NCBI GenBank assembly: GCA_036567785.1
Contig: DATCTV010000030.1
Coordinates: 1-64,000 of the forward strand
Length of the DNA stretch: 64,000 nucleotides
Source: Desulfomonilia bacterium
GTDB taxonomy: Bacteria; Desulfobacterota; Desulfomonilia; UBA1062
Direction of reading: 5' to 3'
Positions 40,819 through 49,495 of this stretch are shown here, piece after piece (position 1 is the stretch's first letter; each line of letters begins with the position of its first letter). Both the position numbers and the translations under genes were made by a program. Under the pieces are notes generated by a model that was not told where the DNA came from, ran no database searches, and saw only the letters and a list, made by a program, of their open reading frames with translations.

Positions 40819-41107
40819 ATTCCTCCTGTTTTGTTTTTTTTAAAGTAAATTACTCTTTCTCAATCGATGGTCAAGCAGAAAAAGGATCGTTTCAGATTCA
40901 AATAATATAACCATATTTTTTTATTATAATGCCATAAAGGTATTGTCAATAAAAATAACTCACAGAATAGCTTGTAAAGCCATTCTATAGGCTGTTTAAA
41001 TTAAAATACTCTAATGTCTTAACTAATGTCTTAACTAATTTGCTCCGGATATTTTGTGAAAGCTGTTTTTTATCATTGGTTTGCAATCGGGATAAAATAA
41101 GTGAGAA
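40819..41107. other. 289-bp AT-rich intergenic region with a tandem repeat
   Basis: The region between the ABC-F stop and pal start (both minus strand) contains two tandem copies of the 12-mer CTAATGTCTTAA (41011-41034) followed by a partial third copy. It also holds an imperfect inverted repeat around 40973-40995 (AGAAT...ATTCT). It presumably contains the pal promoter. No gene was seen. Confidence 0.55.
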
Positions 41108-42967
41108 TTAAGAAATATCGTCTATAATATTTTCCAGTCTTTCATCGAAAACTGATTTAAGACTGTCGTATTCGGTTGAAAGTTTGTCCAGTTCATCAAA
41201 CAGAGAGTTTATAATTGTTTCGTTGCTGGTAAGGGTGATAGAAAGTTCAGCAATCTTTTTACCGTCCCTTTCCTGGGTCGCCAGCTCTATTGATTTATTA
41301 ATAATTGCCGATTCCTTTTCGAGAGCTGCAATTTCATTCTCGATTTTTTCTATTTTCTGTTCAAGTGGTCTGAGTACTTTTGATCTTTCAATAATTATCT
41401 GGGATCGCGCCTTTCTCAGTTCTTTTTTCCCTGCAGCATTGTCCGAACAGTTGGAAGTCTGGTCGGTTTTGAATAGCGTTTCTTCGTCTCCCCAACCACC
41501 TTTATCAAGAAAATCCTGATAGCTGCCTTCGAATACGAAAGTTTTTCCATCATGAAAAACTATCAGCCTTTCGGCCAGGGCATGCAGGAACATCTCATTA
41601 TGGGTCACAAGAATCACGGCACCGTCAAAGCTGTCAATCGCAGCCAGAAGGGCATCGCAGGATTCCATATCGAGATGGTTTGTCGGTTCATCGAGAAGAA
41701 GCATATTAACCGGTGTTGCAAGGATCTTACCGAGCATGACCCTGCTTTTTTCTCCGCCTGACAGGACAGAAATTTTTTTAAGCGCGTCATCGCCTTCAAA
41801 AAGCATGGCAGCGCAGATGTTTCTTGCAGTCTGCCTGTCGATATCCGGTGCGGAAGCCATTATTTCTTCTTCGATTGTGCGTTTGTCCGATAGCGTTACG
41901 ATGTTGGTCTGTTCAAAAAAAGACCATTCTACCCCTTTGTTCCAGATGAATTCGCCTGTGATCTGCTTGAGGTTGCCGGCAATCAGCCTCAGGAGTGTGG
42001 TCTTTCCCTTTCCGTTCTGGCCGACGACGCATATTTTATCATGCGCGCCGATTGTTATATCGAGACCGTTAATCAGCGGGTTGGCCTGATCAAAACAAAA
42101 GCTTATGTTTTTTGCGCTCAGAACATATTTCCCATTATATTCTTTTTCCCTGAAACTGAATTCAAGTGCTTTCAGATTTTCAAGCTTGGTTTTCTTCTCC
42201 TGCTTTTCCAGTGCTTTCACCCTTGACTGTACAAGCCCTGCAAGCCGTGCTTTCGCCCTGAAGCGGGTAATGAAAAGCTCAACCTCTTTTCTTTTTCTTT
42301 CGTCATTCAGTCTTGTCTTTTCATATATTTCTTCATCCTGCGCAATCTGCGTGTAATATTTCTCGGTTGTACCCGGGATTTTGCGCAGCTTCCTCCTGTG
42401 AATGCCTATGGTATGCGTGATGACCTTGTCCATGAAACCACGGTCATGCGTAATCAGCATAAGTTCCCTGGGCCAGCCCTGTAGAAACTTTTCAATCCAT
42501 CTTATTGATGTGATGTCCAGATAATTTGTCGGTTCGTCAAGCAGCAAGAGGTCAGGTTCTGAAACAAGCACTTTGGCAAGGTTGAGCCTTATCTGAAAAC
42601 CGCCTGAAAATTCAAGAGGGTTCCTGTTCATGTCGGAGCGCTGAAAGCCAAGTCCTGCAAGTACCTTCTCAACTTTCCATGAATCTTCTTTTTCCGTCTC
42701 AATAAGGCCCTTCATCCCTTCTTTGAGTATGGTGTCTTCGGTAAATTCAAGCTGTTGTTTAATATAACCTATGCGGTAATTACGCGGGATCGTCACGGTT
42801 CCCTCATCCGGGGTATCTTCGCCGGTAATAATCCTCAGCAGTGTTGTTTTTCCGTGCCCGTTTCGTCCGACAAGTCCCGCCTTTTCTTTCTGGTTAAGCT
42901 TGAAGCTGGCGCCTTCAAACAGTATATGTTTTCCATATGCTTTTCCGAGATTGTCAACGCTGATCAT
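41108..42967 (-). CDS. ABC-F family ATPase (Uup-like)
   Basis: This 619-aa soluble protein has two ABC domains: Walker A GRNGHGKTT near residue 35 and GQNGKGKTT near residue 317, and signatures LEFSGGFQIRLNLAKVL and VLSGGEKSRVMLGKIL. A C-terminal coiled coil (about 540-615) is present. ABC-F proteins act on the ribosome (translation factor or antibiotic protection) or, for Uup, in DNA stability. The Uup-like coiled coil favours a housekeeping role. There are no membrane domains. Confidence 0.92.
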   Translation of the reverse strand: MISVDNLGKAYGKHILFEGASFKLNQKEKAGLVGRNGHGKTTLLRIITGEDTPDEGTVTIPRNYRIGYIKQQLEFTEDTILKEGMKGLIETEKEDSWKVEKVLAGLGFQRSDMNRNPLEFSGGFQIRLNLAKVLVSEPDLLLLDEPTNYLDITSIRWIEKFLQGWPRELMLITHDRGFMDKVITHTIGIHRRKLRKIPGTTEKYYTQIAQDEEIYEKTRLNDERKRKEVELFITRFRAKARLAGLVQSRVKALEKQEKKTKLENLKALEFSFREKEYNGKYVLSAKNISFCFDQANPLINGLDITIGAHDKICVVGQNGKGKTTLLRLIAGNLKQITGEFIWNKGVEWSFFEQTNIVTLSDKRTIEEEIMASAPDIDRQTARNICAAMLFEGDDALKKISVLSGGEKSRVMLGKILATPVNMLLLDEPTNHLDMESCDALLAAIDSFDGAVILVTHNEMFLHALAERLIVFHDGKTFVFEGSYQDFLDKGGWGDEETLFKTDQTSNCSDNAAGKKELRKARSQIIIERSKVLRPLEQKIEKIENEIAALEKESAIINKSIELATQERDGKKIAELSITLTSNETIINSLFDELDKLSTEYDSLKSVFDERLENIIDDIS

Positions 42968-43070
42968 ATTCTTACAGTTGCTATAAGATCATAAACAGGC
43001 TGTCAATTGTGCAGTTTTATATTGGTTTGCCTGTAAGAAGATGCTTGATTTTCACGATGAATAAAAAAAT

Positions 43071-43121
43071 TGACTGATATGTCAAAATTAAATTGACATG
43101 TCAATCAACTCTCGGTATCCT
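43071..43121 (+). promoter_or_regulatory. Two palindromic operators [11 protein letters not shown] the TetR gene promoter
   Basis: The perfect palindrome TTGACATGTCAA lies at 43093-43104, and an imperfect one, TGACtgatatGTCA, at 43071-43084. Their centres are 21 bp apart, two helical turns. TTGACA (43093-43098) with TATCCT (43116-43121) at 17-bp spacing would be the promoter, so the operator covers the -35 box. Autorepression by the TetR protein is a natural inference. Confidence 0.6.
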
Positions 43122-43128
43122 TTCTTTT

Positions 43129-43716
43129 ATGGCTAAAGATGATAAGCAGAAAATTATTATTGATGCTGCATTGGAGGTCTTCAGGGACAAGGCTTTCGCC
43201 AACACCCGCATGGCTGATATAGCCAACCGAGCAGGGGTTTCATACGGTCTGGTTTATCATTATTTTTCAAGCAAGGAAGTTCTTTTCGATGTTATTGTCG
43301 AGTCGTGGTGGAAAAACCTTTATGAAATGCTTGAAGGGGTAAAGTCCGATCAGGATGAATTCGAGAACAAACTACGAATCATAATGAATTTCTTTCTTGA
43401 TACTTATGAAACCAACCCCAACCTGATGGCGATCTTTGTCACTGAAGTGTCCAGAAGCTCGGTGTACCATACAGCAAGAGGGCTTTCGAGGTTCAGGAAG
43501 CTCTTTGAGCTGTTCGAACAGATTATGGTTATCGGACAGAAGAAGAAATTTCTTCGAAGCGATATAGCGCCTCATTACCTTACTTATATCTTTCTTGGTG
43601 CAATTGAGGCGTTCATGTCTGTTGTAGTGCTGGGTAACGAGAAGCTTTCAAATGACAGAAAAACCCGCGCCACGAATGCGATTTTAAGCGTGTTTCTGAA
43701 CGGGGCAAAGGTATGA
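43129..43716 (+). CDS. TetR-family transcriptional regulator
   Basis: This 195-aa protein has an N-terminal TetR helix-turn-helix (AALEVFRDKAFANTRMADIANRAGVSYGLVYHYFSSKEVLFD) and a helical ligand-binding domain. The ATG at 43129 starts the standard N-terminus. No Shine-Dalgarno is present, and the predicted transcription start is about one base upstream, so the mRNA may be leaderless. It is the first gene before the acyl-CoA cluster and probably controls it in response to an acyl-CoA, as FadR- or KstR-type TetR proteins do. The link to the cluster is inferred from position. Confidence 0.9.
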   Translation: MAKDDKQKIIIDAALEVFRDKAFANTRMADIANRAGVSYGLVYHYFSSKEVLFDVIVESWWKNLYEMLEGVKSDQDEFENKLRIIMNFFLDTYETNPNLMAIFVTEVSRSSVYHTARGLSRFRKLFELFEQIMVIGQKKKFLRSDIAPHYLTYIFLGAIEAFMSVVVLGNEKLSNDRKTRATNAILSVFLNGAKV

Positions 43717-43798
43717 GATCAGTCATGTATAGCGGCGGAAACAATTCAAAGCGCAAAGTCTTTACAAGAAAATATGATTTTGTGAGAGGAGTTCGCCA

Positions 43799-44380
43799 AT
43801 GCATCTGAAGGGTCAGATACATATCCATACTACTTCTTCAGACGGAAGGCTGACCCATCAGCAGGTTGCTGATACGTATTCGGGACTCGGGTTTGATTTC
43901 ATCGCATATACCGACCATGACCATCTCTTAAAGTCAAACTATCGTGATTCCATAAAAACGGTAAAAACCAGGATGATTGTTTTCTCCGGTATTGAACTTA
44001 CAATAAGCACACGCTGGGGATATGTTCATGTCAGCCGTATTGAAGGAGACAAGGAAATACTCCATACATTCAATCATCCGGGAGAAAACAATTTTTCCAT
44101 AAATCATACTCTGGAGGCTATTGAAGATGTTTCCAGGGGCCTGAAAATTGATGCGGTCGAAATTACACATCACGGTTTTCTTACCAGAGAGTACGATACT
44201 GAAGAGATCCCCTATCCAAAAGTTGCAACAGATGACTCCCATTCCGTGCTTGGATGTGGAAGGGCATGGATAGAGCTTGATTCGACAAAGAAAAAAGACT
44301 CGATCATTAAGGCTATAAAAAACGGCGACTTTGCATGCTGCTATGTAAAGACGCCGGCAAAAAAAATGGTCATCGCATGA
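43799..44380 (+). CDS. PHP-domain metal-dependent hydrolase
   Basis: This 193-aa protein has PHP motifs: GQIHIHTTSSDGRLT near the N-terminus, FIAYTDHDHL, and DDSHSVLGCGRAWIEL at the C-terminal side. The His/Asp set for a multinuclear metal site is largely present. It is short relative to many PHP phosphoesterases. GAGGAG precedes the ATG. Position between the TetR gene and the catabolic cluster suggests co-regulation, but a biochemical link is not obvious. Substrate is unknown. Confidence 0.78.
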   Translation: MHLKGQIHIHTTSSDGRLTHQQVADTYSGLGFDFIAYTDHDHLLKSNYRDSIKTVKTRMIVFSGIELTISTRWGYVHVSRIEGDKEILHTFNHPGENNFSINHTLEAIEDVSRGLKIDAVEITHHGFLTREYDTEEIPYPKVATDDSHSVLGCGRAWIELDSTKKKDSIIKAIKNGDFACCYVKTPAKKMVIA

Positions 44381-44411
44381 TGGCTTTATAACAATCCAAG
44401 GAGGTTCAAAT

Positions 44412-45554
44412 ATGAAAAGGGTTGCTATCTGTGCAGTTGCCCAGCACAAGATTGAACCGGACATCTGGTATAAGCGTTTCCAGGGAATGCTTATAGACGT
44501 TATGGATGACATACGATCCCAGACCGGTTTCACCTACGATGAAAAAAATGGTGTCAGGAACATAGTAACATGTTCGGATGACGTATTTGATGCGCGCACC
44601 ATCTCCAATAATGGTGTGACAGACGCTGTCGGCGGCCATTACAGGGGTGAGGAAAAGATGGCGCAGGAAGGTCTCAACGGCCTTGGATACGCCGCGAGCA
44701 TGATCCTTGCCGGACATGATGATGTCGTCTATGTGGCGGGCCATTCAAAGGAAAGCCAGCCTGAAAGCCGTCTTCTGTGTTCAAGCCTCGCATATGATCC
44801 CTTCTACGGGAGACCTGTAGGACTCGATTTCCTTAATGTAGCGGCGCTCCAGGCAAGGGCTTATGCTGAAAAGTCAGGCATAACGGATGAACATCTTGCA
44901 AAGGTTGTTGTCCGTGCCCGGGCGTGGGCTGCAAAAAATCCTTATGCGAATGAGACGAAACAGCTTGATCTGGGCGATGTAATGTTTTCGCCGATGGTCT
45001 GCGACCCGATAAGGAAAAACCATATCTATCCCGTATCCGACGGTGCCGTGGCGTTCCTGCTCGCTTCTGAAGAAAGGGCGCATGAATTTACAGATAATCC
45101 GGTATGGATAACGGGATTTGCAAGCTGCATGGACAGCTATTTTCTTGGTGACCGCGACCTTGCGAGCAACTTCGCCCTCAAGAAGGCGTCTGAACGTGCC
45201 TATAAAAAAGCCGGAATCAAGAATCCGAAGAAGACGATAAAGCTTGCCGAAGTCATGGACTGCTACGCATATCAGCAGCCCATGTGGCTTGAGGGCCTGG
45301 GGCTGGCTGACGAGGGAAAAGGCGGAGAATTCATAGATGAAGGCCTGCTTGATAAATACAATGTAAACCGTTCCGGCGGGATGCTTTGCGGTTCACCAAT
45401 CATGATCGGAGGCATGTACAGGGCGGCTGAGGCGGTACTGCAGCTTCAGGGCAAGGCCGGCAAACGTCAGGCCAAAGGCGTCAAATGTGCCGTTGTTCAG
45501 AGCACCACCGGCGGCGCCGGCCAGCATCAGGCAGTGCTTGTTCTCGAGAAGTAG
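44412..45554 (+). CDS. Thiolase-fold protein lacking catalytic Cys and His (module 1, first)
   Basis: This 380-aa protein is of the SCP2-thiolase/lipid-transfer type. At the N-terminal nucleophile position (usually E-x-x-C-x-S-G) it reads GGHYRGEEKMAQEGLNGLG with no Cys. The C-terminal NPSGG...GHP motif is NRSGGMLCGSPIMIGG, so the catalytic His is also gone. It is unlikely to be a classical thiolase. It may be the non-catalytic partner of the next gene, or an aldolase-like enzyme. It starts after AAGGAGG and is followed by its paralogue after 12 bp. Confidence 0.8.
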   Translation: MKRVAICAVAQHKIEPDIWYKRFQGMLIDVMDDIRSQTGFTYDEKNGVRNIVTCSDDVFDARTISNNGVTDAVGGHYRGEEKMAQEGLNGLGYAASMILAGHDDVVYVAGHSKESQPESRLLCSSLAYDPFYGRPVGLDFLNVAALQARAYAEKSGITDEHLAKVVVRARAWAAKNPYANETKQLDLGDVMFSPMVCDPIRKNHIYPVSDGAVAFLLASEERAHEFTDNPVWITGFASCMDSYFLGDRDLASNFALKKASERAYKKAGIKNPKKTIKLAEVMDCYAYQQPMWLEGLGLADEGKGGEFIDEGLLDKYNVNRSGGMLCGSPIMIGGMYRAAEAVLQLQGKAGKRQAKGVKCAVVQSTTGGAGQHQAVLVLEK

Positions 45555-45566
45555 AGGGGGTGAGAC

Positions 45567-46757
45567 ATGGGACATAAGAAAAACAGGAATGTAGCGATAG
45601 TCGGAATCGGCCAGACCGAATATTCTTCGCACAAGGAAAACCAGAATCAGGTCGAGATGATCAATGAAGCGGTCAGGGCCGCATTGGCGGACTGCAATGT
45701 TACCATGGATGATATAGAGTGTGTCGTCCACGGCAATATGGAACTCTTCGAGATGGTTCATCTTCCTGATATGTGGCATTCGCTCGGTACTCTTTCCTAT
45801 GGGAAGGACGAATTTCGTCTGACGACCGGCGGCACGGTCGGCGCCACTCTTGTCTGCGCCGCAGATAATCTGATTGCTTCAGGTATGTATGATGTGGTCA
45901 TGGCGATCGGAATGGAAAAATTGCAGGAGGGAAATACGACCGGCGGCATTACCAACATGGCGGATCCGCTCTGGTTCAGGCATCTTCAGACTGGTGCGCT
46001 TACCGCTACTACGGCAACGGCGATGATAGCGGAATTCGGGGAGGAAAGGGCTATGAAAGCCGCCATGCATTATCGTATCATGATGGATAAGCATGCATGC
46101 CTCAATCCTCGTGCTCACAGGCGATTCGGTCTCGAATATGAACAGATGAATGACCTCATGACTACTTCTCCAAAACTGGTTGGAGAGTTGAGGCTTATCC
46201 ATATGTGTTCACAGTCTGACGGATGCTGCGTGATGATCCTTGCGTCAGAAGAAAAGGCAAAAGATCTTGCCAGGAAGGCGCCCGTATGGATACGCGATCA
46301 TATAACAGTTCACCGCGAGGAAACCTTCAACTGCTTCGGTCTGGAAAAACCTGAGATGACACATCACTATGCTGCCAGACATCTGTTTGAAAGAAACGGG
46401 ATAAAAGAGCCTCTGGAGTATTTTGACGTTTTCGAGATGTATGACCCGTCTGCATGGTGGGGTCTCGACTGGCTCAGGGAGTTTTTCCTGCTAGAAGGCG
46501 ATGAACATATAAAGATGCTGGAAAACGGTGACTGGGACCTTGACGGAAAGCTCCCCATAAATCCTTCCGGAGGCGTCACTGCGACAAATCCGATAGGGGC
46601 TACGGCAATGGTGCGGCCCGCCGAGGCGGCGCTGCAGATAAGGGGAGATGCAGGTCCGCATCAGCTCAAACGCGAAGTAAAGCACGCCCTAGCATCAGGC
46701 TTCGGGGGGACACTGTGGACGGTGCTTATGATGCTTGAAAAAGATCTGGACTGGTAG
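45567..46757 (+). CDS. Thiolase-fold protein, candidate acyl-CoA retro-aldolase (module 1, second)
   Basis: This 396-aa thiolase-fold protein has TTGGTVGATLV where thiolases have the nucleophile, so Cys is replaced by Gly. The C-terminal motif is INPSGGVTATNPIGATA, with Asn in place of the catalytic His of GHP. Loss of Cys with retention of NPSGG is seen in the steroid side-chain aldolase Ltp2, which needs a DUF35 partner; two DUF35 proteins are encoded directly downstream. Retro-aldol cleavage of a 3-hydroxyacyl-CoA is therefore a plausible, unproven role. Confidence 0.8.
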   Translation: MGHKKNRNVAIVGIGQTEYSSHKENQNQVEMINEAVRAALADCNVTMDDIECVVHGNMELFEMVHLPDMWHSLGTLSYGKDEFRLTTGGTVGATLVCAADNLIASGMYDVVMAIGMEKLQEGNTTGGITNMADPLWFRHLQTGALTATTATAMIAEFGEERAMKAAMHYRIMMDKHACLNPRAHRRFGLEYEQMNDLMTTSPKLVGELRLIHMCSQSDGCCVMILASEEKAKDLARKAPVWIRDHITVHREETFNCFGLEKPEMTHHYAARHLFERNGIKEPLEYFDVFEMYDPSAWWGLDWLREFFLLEGDEHIKMLENGDWDLDGKLPINPSGGVTATNPIGATAMVRPAEAALQIRGDAGPHQLKREVKHALASGFGGTLWTVLMMLEKDLDW

Positions 46758-46767
46758 GAGGTGGATG

Positions 46768-47925
46768 ATGGCTGAATATTTTGGCTCAAGAGTGGAAGAT
46801 ATATTCGGTACGATGCCCGAGAGGTTCAAACCGGAAGGTGTAACCGGTGTCGATGTGGTTATTGGGTATGACATAACCGGCGAAGGCGGCGGAAAATGGA
46901 CCGTGACGATCAAGGATTCAAAGCTAAAAGTTGAAAAGATTGAAGGCGGTCTGCCCAAATGTTCGGTAACTTTGAATACCGATGCAGAAGGGTTTGTCGG
47001 CGGAGCGCTGGGAAAACTCGATACAGGAGAGGCCTTTTCGTCCGGAAGACTAAAGGTTGCCGGTGATATAACCGCTCTGCTCAACGTCCTTCCGAAGGCC
47101 TTTACGCCGTTCAAGCCGGTCATAAGGGCTAAGGCAATCGTTGAGAGCATGCCTGAACGCTTCAGGGCCGACAAGGCTGAAGGTGTCAGTATGAAGATAG
47201 GTTATGACCTCTCCGGGACCGACGGCGGCAAGTGGACTGTTGTAATCAAGGACAATGCCTGTACTCTCAAGGAAGGCATAGATGCTGACAATACTGTTAC
47301 CCTCATAATGGATGCAGATATTTTTGTCGGGCTCAATACCGGAAAGGTCGATCCGGGTGCTGCCTTCAGCGCTGGCCAGGTGAAGATAGACGGTGATATG
47401 ATGGCTGCAGGAGCGACAGCAAAGCTGTTCAATAAATTCGAGGTCGCAGGTGGAGATGAAAAAGGCGGAGAAGAGCTGATCAGCCTCAAGTGTGTTCCTT
47501 CGATAAACCAGAGGTTTGCCACAGGTACGCACATGGGGAAATGGTTTAAAGGTCTCAAGGAAAAGAAGTTTTTTGCATCCAAATGTCCCGTTTGCGGAAG
47601 AACCCAGATACCTCCGCGTGAAGTCTGTGCAGTCTGCAGAGTACGTGCTGATGAATTCATTGAAGTTGGACCTAAAGGCACGGTAACCGTTATTGACAAG
47701 GTATATTTTGCAAGTCCTGACCCTCTCAGCGGAAAGGTCAAGCAGACACCTTATGCCGCTCTTTTCATGATTTTGGACGGCTCGACACCTGGTGAAAGTT
47801 TTGCACACGATATCAAAAAGGAAGATTTCGACAGGATTCGTCCCGGTATGAAAGTCAGGCCGGTCTGGGCGGAGAACAGGACGGGAAGCTTTTCAGACCT
47901 GCTCTATTTCGAAATCGATGACTAG
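46768..47925 (+). CDS. Fusion of two SCP2 domains with a DUF35 (zinc ribbon/OB-fold) domain
   Basis: This 385-aa protein has two tandem SCP2-like sterol/lipid-carrier domains (about 1-105 and 118-225). They share the repeats ESMPERF/GTMPERF, GYDITGEGGGKWTV/GYDLSGTDGGKWTV and GDITALL/GDMMAAG. A DUF35 domain follows with a complete zinc ribbon (CPVCGRTQIPPREVCAVC) and an OB-fold. DUF35 proteins bind acyl-CoA and partner thiolase-fold enzymes. Fusion to a lipid carrier suggests a hydrophobic substrate. The start at 46768 is six bases after AGGAGG; an in-frame ATG three bases earlier is too close. Confidence 0.85.
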   Translation: MAEYFGSRVEDIFGTMPERFKPEGVTGVDVVIGYDITGEGGGKWTVTIKDSKLKVEKIEGGLPKCSVTLNTDAEGFVGGALGKLDTGEAFSSGRLKVAGDITALLNVLPKAFTPFKPVIRAKAIVESMPERFRADKAEGVSMKIGYDLSGTDGGKWTVVIKDNACTLKEGIDADNTVTLIMDADIFVGLNTGKVDPGAAFSAGQVKIDGDMMAAGATAKLFNKFEVAGGDEKGGEELISLKCVPSINQRFATGTHMGKWFKGLKEKKFFASKCPVCGRTQIPPREVCAVCRVRADEFIEVGPKGTVTVIDKVYFASPDPLSGKVKQTPYAALFMILDGSTPGESFAHDIKKEDFDRIRPGMKVRPVWAENRTGSFSDLLYFEIDD

Positions 47926-47936
47926 GGAGGCATGAT

Positions 47937-48404
47937 ATGGCAGTAGATAAAAAAATAGACAAGAGTGAATGTTTTGTAATGAACGGCAAGATGGCCCTGC
48001 CGAACCAGTATTTTGCCGGCAGTGTCGGATCGAAGTTCATAATCTCCTTAAGAGATGCCAAGAAGATACTCGGTGTAAAATGCGGCAAGTGCAACAAGGT
48101 TTATGTGCCGCCTAGGGAATACTGCGAGAAGGACCTTGAAAAGCTTGATGAAAACTGGGTTGAACTTGGAAATGAAGGTGTTGTGACAAACTATACCATT
48201 GTGAATTACTGCGACAAGCACCTGCCCATCAAGCCGCCTTATATACTTGCGCTCATAAAGGTTGATGGTGCGGATACGCCTTTTGCACATATAGTTCAGG
48301 GGATTGCACTGGAAGACATAAAGATAGGAATGAGGGTCAAAGCGGTCTATGCAGCCGAGACTACGAATTCCATAAGGGATCTTGATCATTTTGAGCCTGT
48401 GTGA
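47937..48404 (+). CDS. DUF35 OB-fold protein with incomplete zinc ribbon (module 1)
   Basis: This 155-aa DUF35 protein has a zinc ribbon that reads CGKCNKVYVPPREYCEKDLEKL, so three of the four Cys ligands remain and the fourth is Asp. The OB-fold follows (EGVVTNYTIVNY, PPYILALIKVDGADTPFAHIVQG). It is the second DUF35 of module 1, and together with the preceding fusion it probably forms a complex with the two thiolase-fold proteins. GGGAGG lies seven bases upstream. Confidence 0.85.
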   Translation: MAVDKKIDKSECFVMNGKMALPNQYFAGSVGSKFIISLRDAKKILGVKCGKCNKVYVPPREYCEKDLEKLDENWVELGNEGVVTNYTIVNYCDKHLPIKPPYILALIKVDGADTPFAHIVQGIALEDIKIGMRVKAVYAAETTNSIRDLDHFEPV

Positions 48405-48427
48405 AGCAGGCATTTTGAATGGGTAAA

Positions 48428-48478
48428 TTGATTCGGGCTGGTTCTGAAAGGGCGTTAGAAAATAAATTCTTTCGCCCT
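48428..48478 (+). repeat. Hairpin at the module 1/BKACE junction with a partial copy of the palindromic element
   Basis: TTGATTCGGGCTG (48428-48440) is identical to the 5' end of the palindromic element at 59997-60009 and close to the CRISPR-splitting element. It is followed by a hairpin AGGGCG..AGAA/TTCT..CGCCCT (48449-48478). It lies in the 107-bp gap between the DUF35 and BKACE genes. Confidence 0.5.
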
Positions 48479-48511
48479 GCATAAAAAAATAAAAGTGGGA
48501 GGTAACGTAAC

Positions 48512-49375
48512 ATGGCTGAAAACAAGGTAATAATCTGTGCTGCTCTGGCGGGTGCCGCCACGATGAAAAACAATAACCCTTCTGTTCCCTATACACCTGA
48601 AGAATTCGCAATCGAAGCTGAAAAATGCTACAACTCAGGCGCTGCAATGGTGCATGTCCATGCGCGCCAGGATGACGGCTGGCCGACTCATGACCATGCA
48701 AGGATCAAGGAGACTCATGACGCGATCAAGGCAAGATGCCCCAAACTTATCGTCAACATGAGTTCCGCCGTCGGCATGGGCAAAACTCCCGAACAGCGCA
48801 TAAGCCAGATCGTACATGTCAATCCTGAAATGGCGTCTCTGAATACCAACACGATGAATTTCTCAGTGCTTGACCGAAAAACAGGCGCAATATTCATAGA
48901 TTTTATATTTGAAAACACATTCACCATGCTCCAGGATTTCGGCAAGGCCATGGAAGCCCAGAAAACGAAACCTGAGATCGAGATATATGACATAGGCGGT
49001 CTCGACAATGTTCTCCTTATAATGAAGCAGGGCTTTTTCTCCCAACCCATGAATTTCAACTTCGTATGGGGCGTTGTCGGCGGACAAGCCTTCAGGCCCG
49101 ATGCGTTTGTAACCATGTACCACGCCCTTCCGGCAGGTGCCAACTTCACTACCTGCGGTGTCGGTATTGAACAGTTCCCGGCAAATATGATGAGCTGCCT
49201 CATGGGCGGTCATATGAGAGTAGGGCTTGAAGACAATACCCGCATGCCCGATGGTGAAATCGCCAAAGGTAGCTACGAGCAGGTCGAATGGGCCGTCACG
49301 GTTGCGAAATCTCTTGGAAGAACTCCTGCGACACCTGATGAAGCAAGTTCAATAATGGGTACGACCAGAAGATAG
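48512..49375 (+). CDS. Beta-keto acid cleavage enzyme (BKACE, DUF849)
   Basis: This 287-aa TIM-barrel protein of the BKACE family condenses a beta-keto acid with acetyl-CoA to give acetoacetate and a new acyl-CoA. The zinc-binding HxH is in MVHVHARQDDG, and the N-terminus KVIICAALAGAATMKNNNPSVPYTPEEFAIEAEKC is typical. A family-conserved Glu is expected in GVGIEQFP or nearby. The specificity pocket cannot be read reliably. GGGAGG precedes the ATG. Confidence 0.9.
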   Translation: MAENKVIICAALAGAATMKNNNPSVPYTPEEFAIEAEKCYNSGAAMVHVHARQDDGWPTHDHARIKETHDAIKARCPKLIVNMSSAVGMGKTPEQRISQIVHVNPEMASLNTNTMNFSVLDRKTGAIFIDFIFENTFTMLQDFGKAMEAQKTKPEIEIYDIGGLDNVLLIMKQGFFSQPMNFNFVWGVVGGQAFRPDAFVTMYHALPAGANFTTCGVGIEQFPANMMSCLMGGHMRVGLEDNTRMPDGEIAKGSYEQVEWAVTVAKSLGRTPATPDEASSIMGTTRR

Positions 49376-49406
49376 AACCAGGCTGCTGACAAGCTATCAG
49401 GCTGAT

Positions 49407-49433
49407 AAGCGGAATCCGCGCAGGTTTCCGCTT
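49407..49433 (+). other. Hairpin at the BKACE/acyl-CoA synthetase junction
   Basis: A perfect eight-base stem AAGCGGAA/TTCCGCTT with an 11-base loop lies in the 120-bp gap between the two genes. No T run follows, so it looks like an mRNA-stability or repeat-type hairpin rather than a terminator. Confidence 0.55.
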
Positions 49434-49495
49434 CCAAGACCTATAGTTCGGCAGCTGTGTTCTCAAGGTTTCTTTCAAATTCACAGGAGGTCTTT

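Noticed and set aside
44412-46757. Annotating all thiolase-fold proteins as acetyl-CoA acetyltransferases
   Set aside because: The nucleophilic Cys and the GHP His are absent in module 1 and partly in module 2, so classical thiolase activity cannot be assumed.
49407-49433. Terminator after the BKACE gene
   Set aside because: The hairpin is strong but no T run follows, and the next gene lies 60 bp downstream on the same strand with its own RBS.
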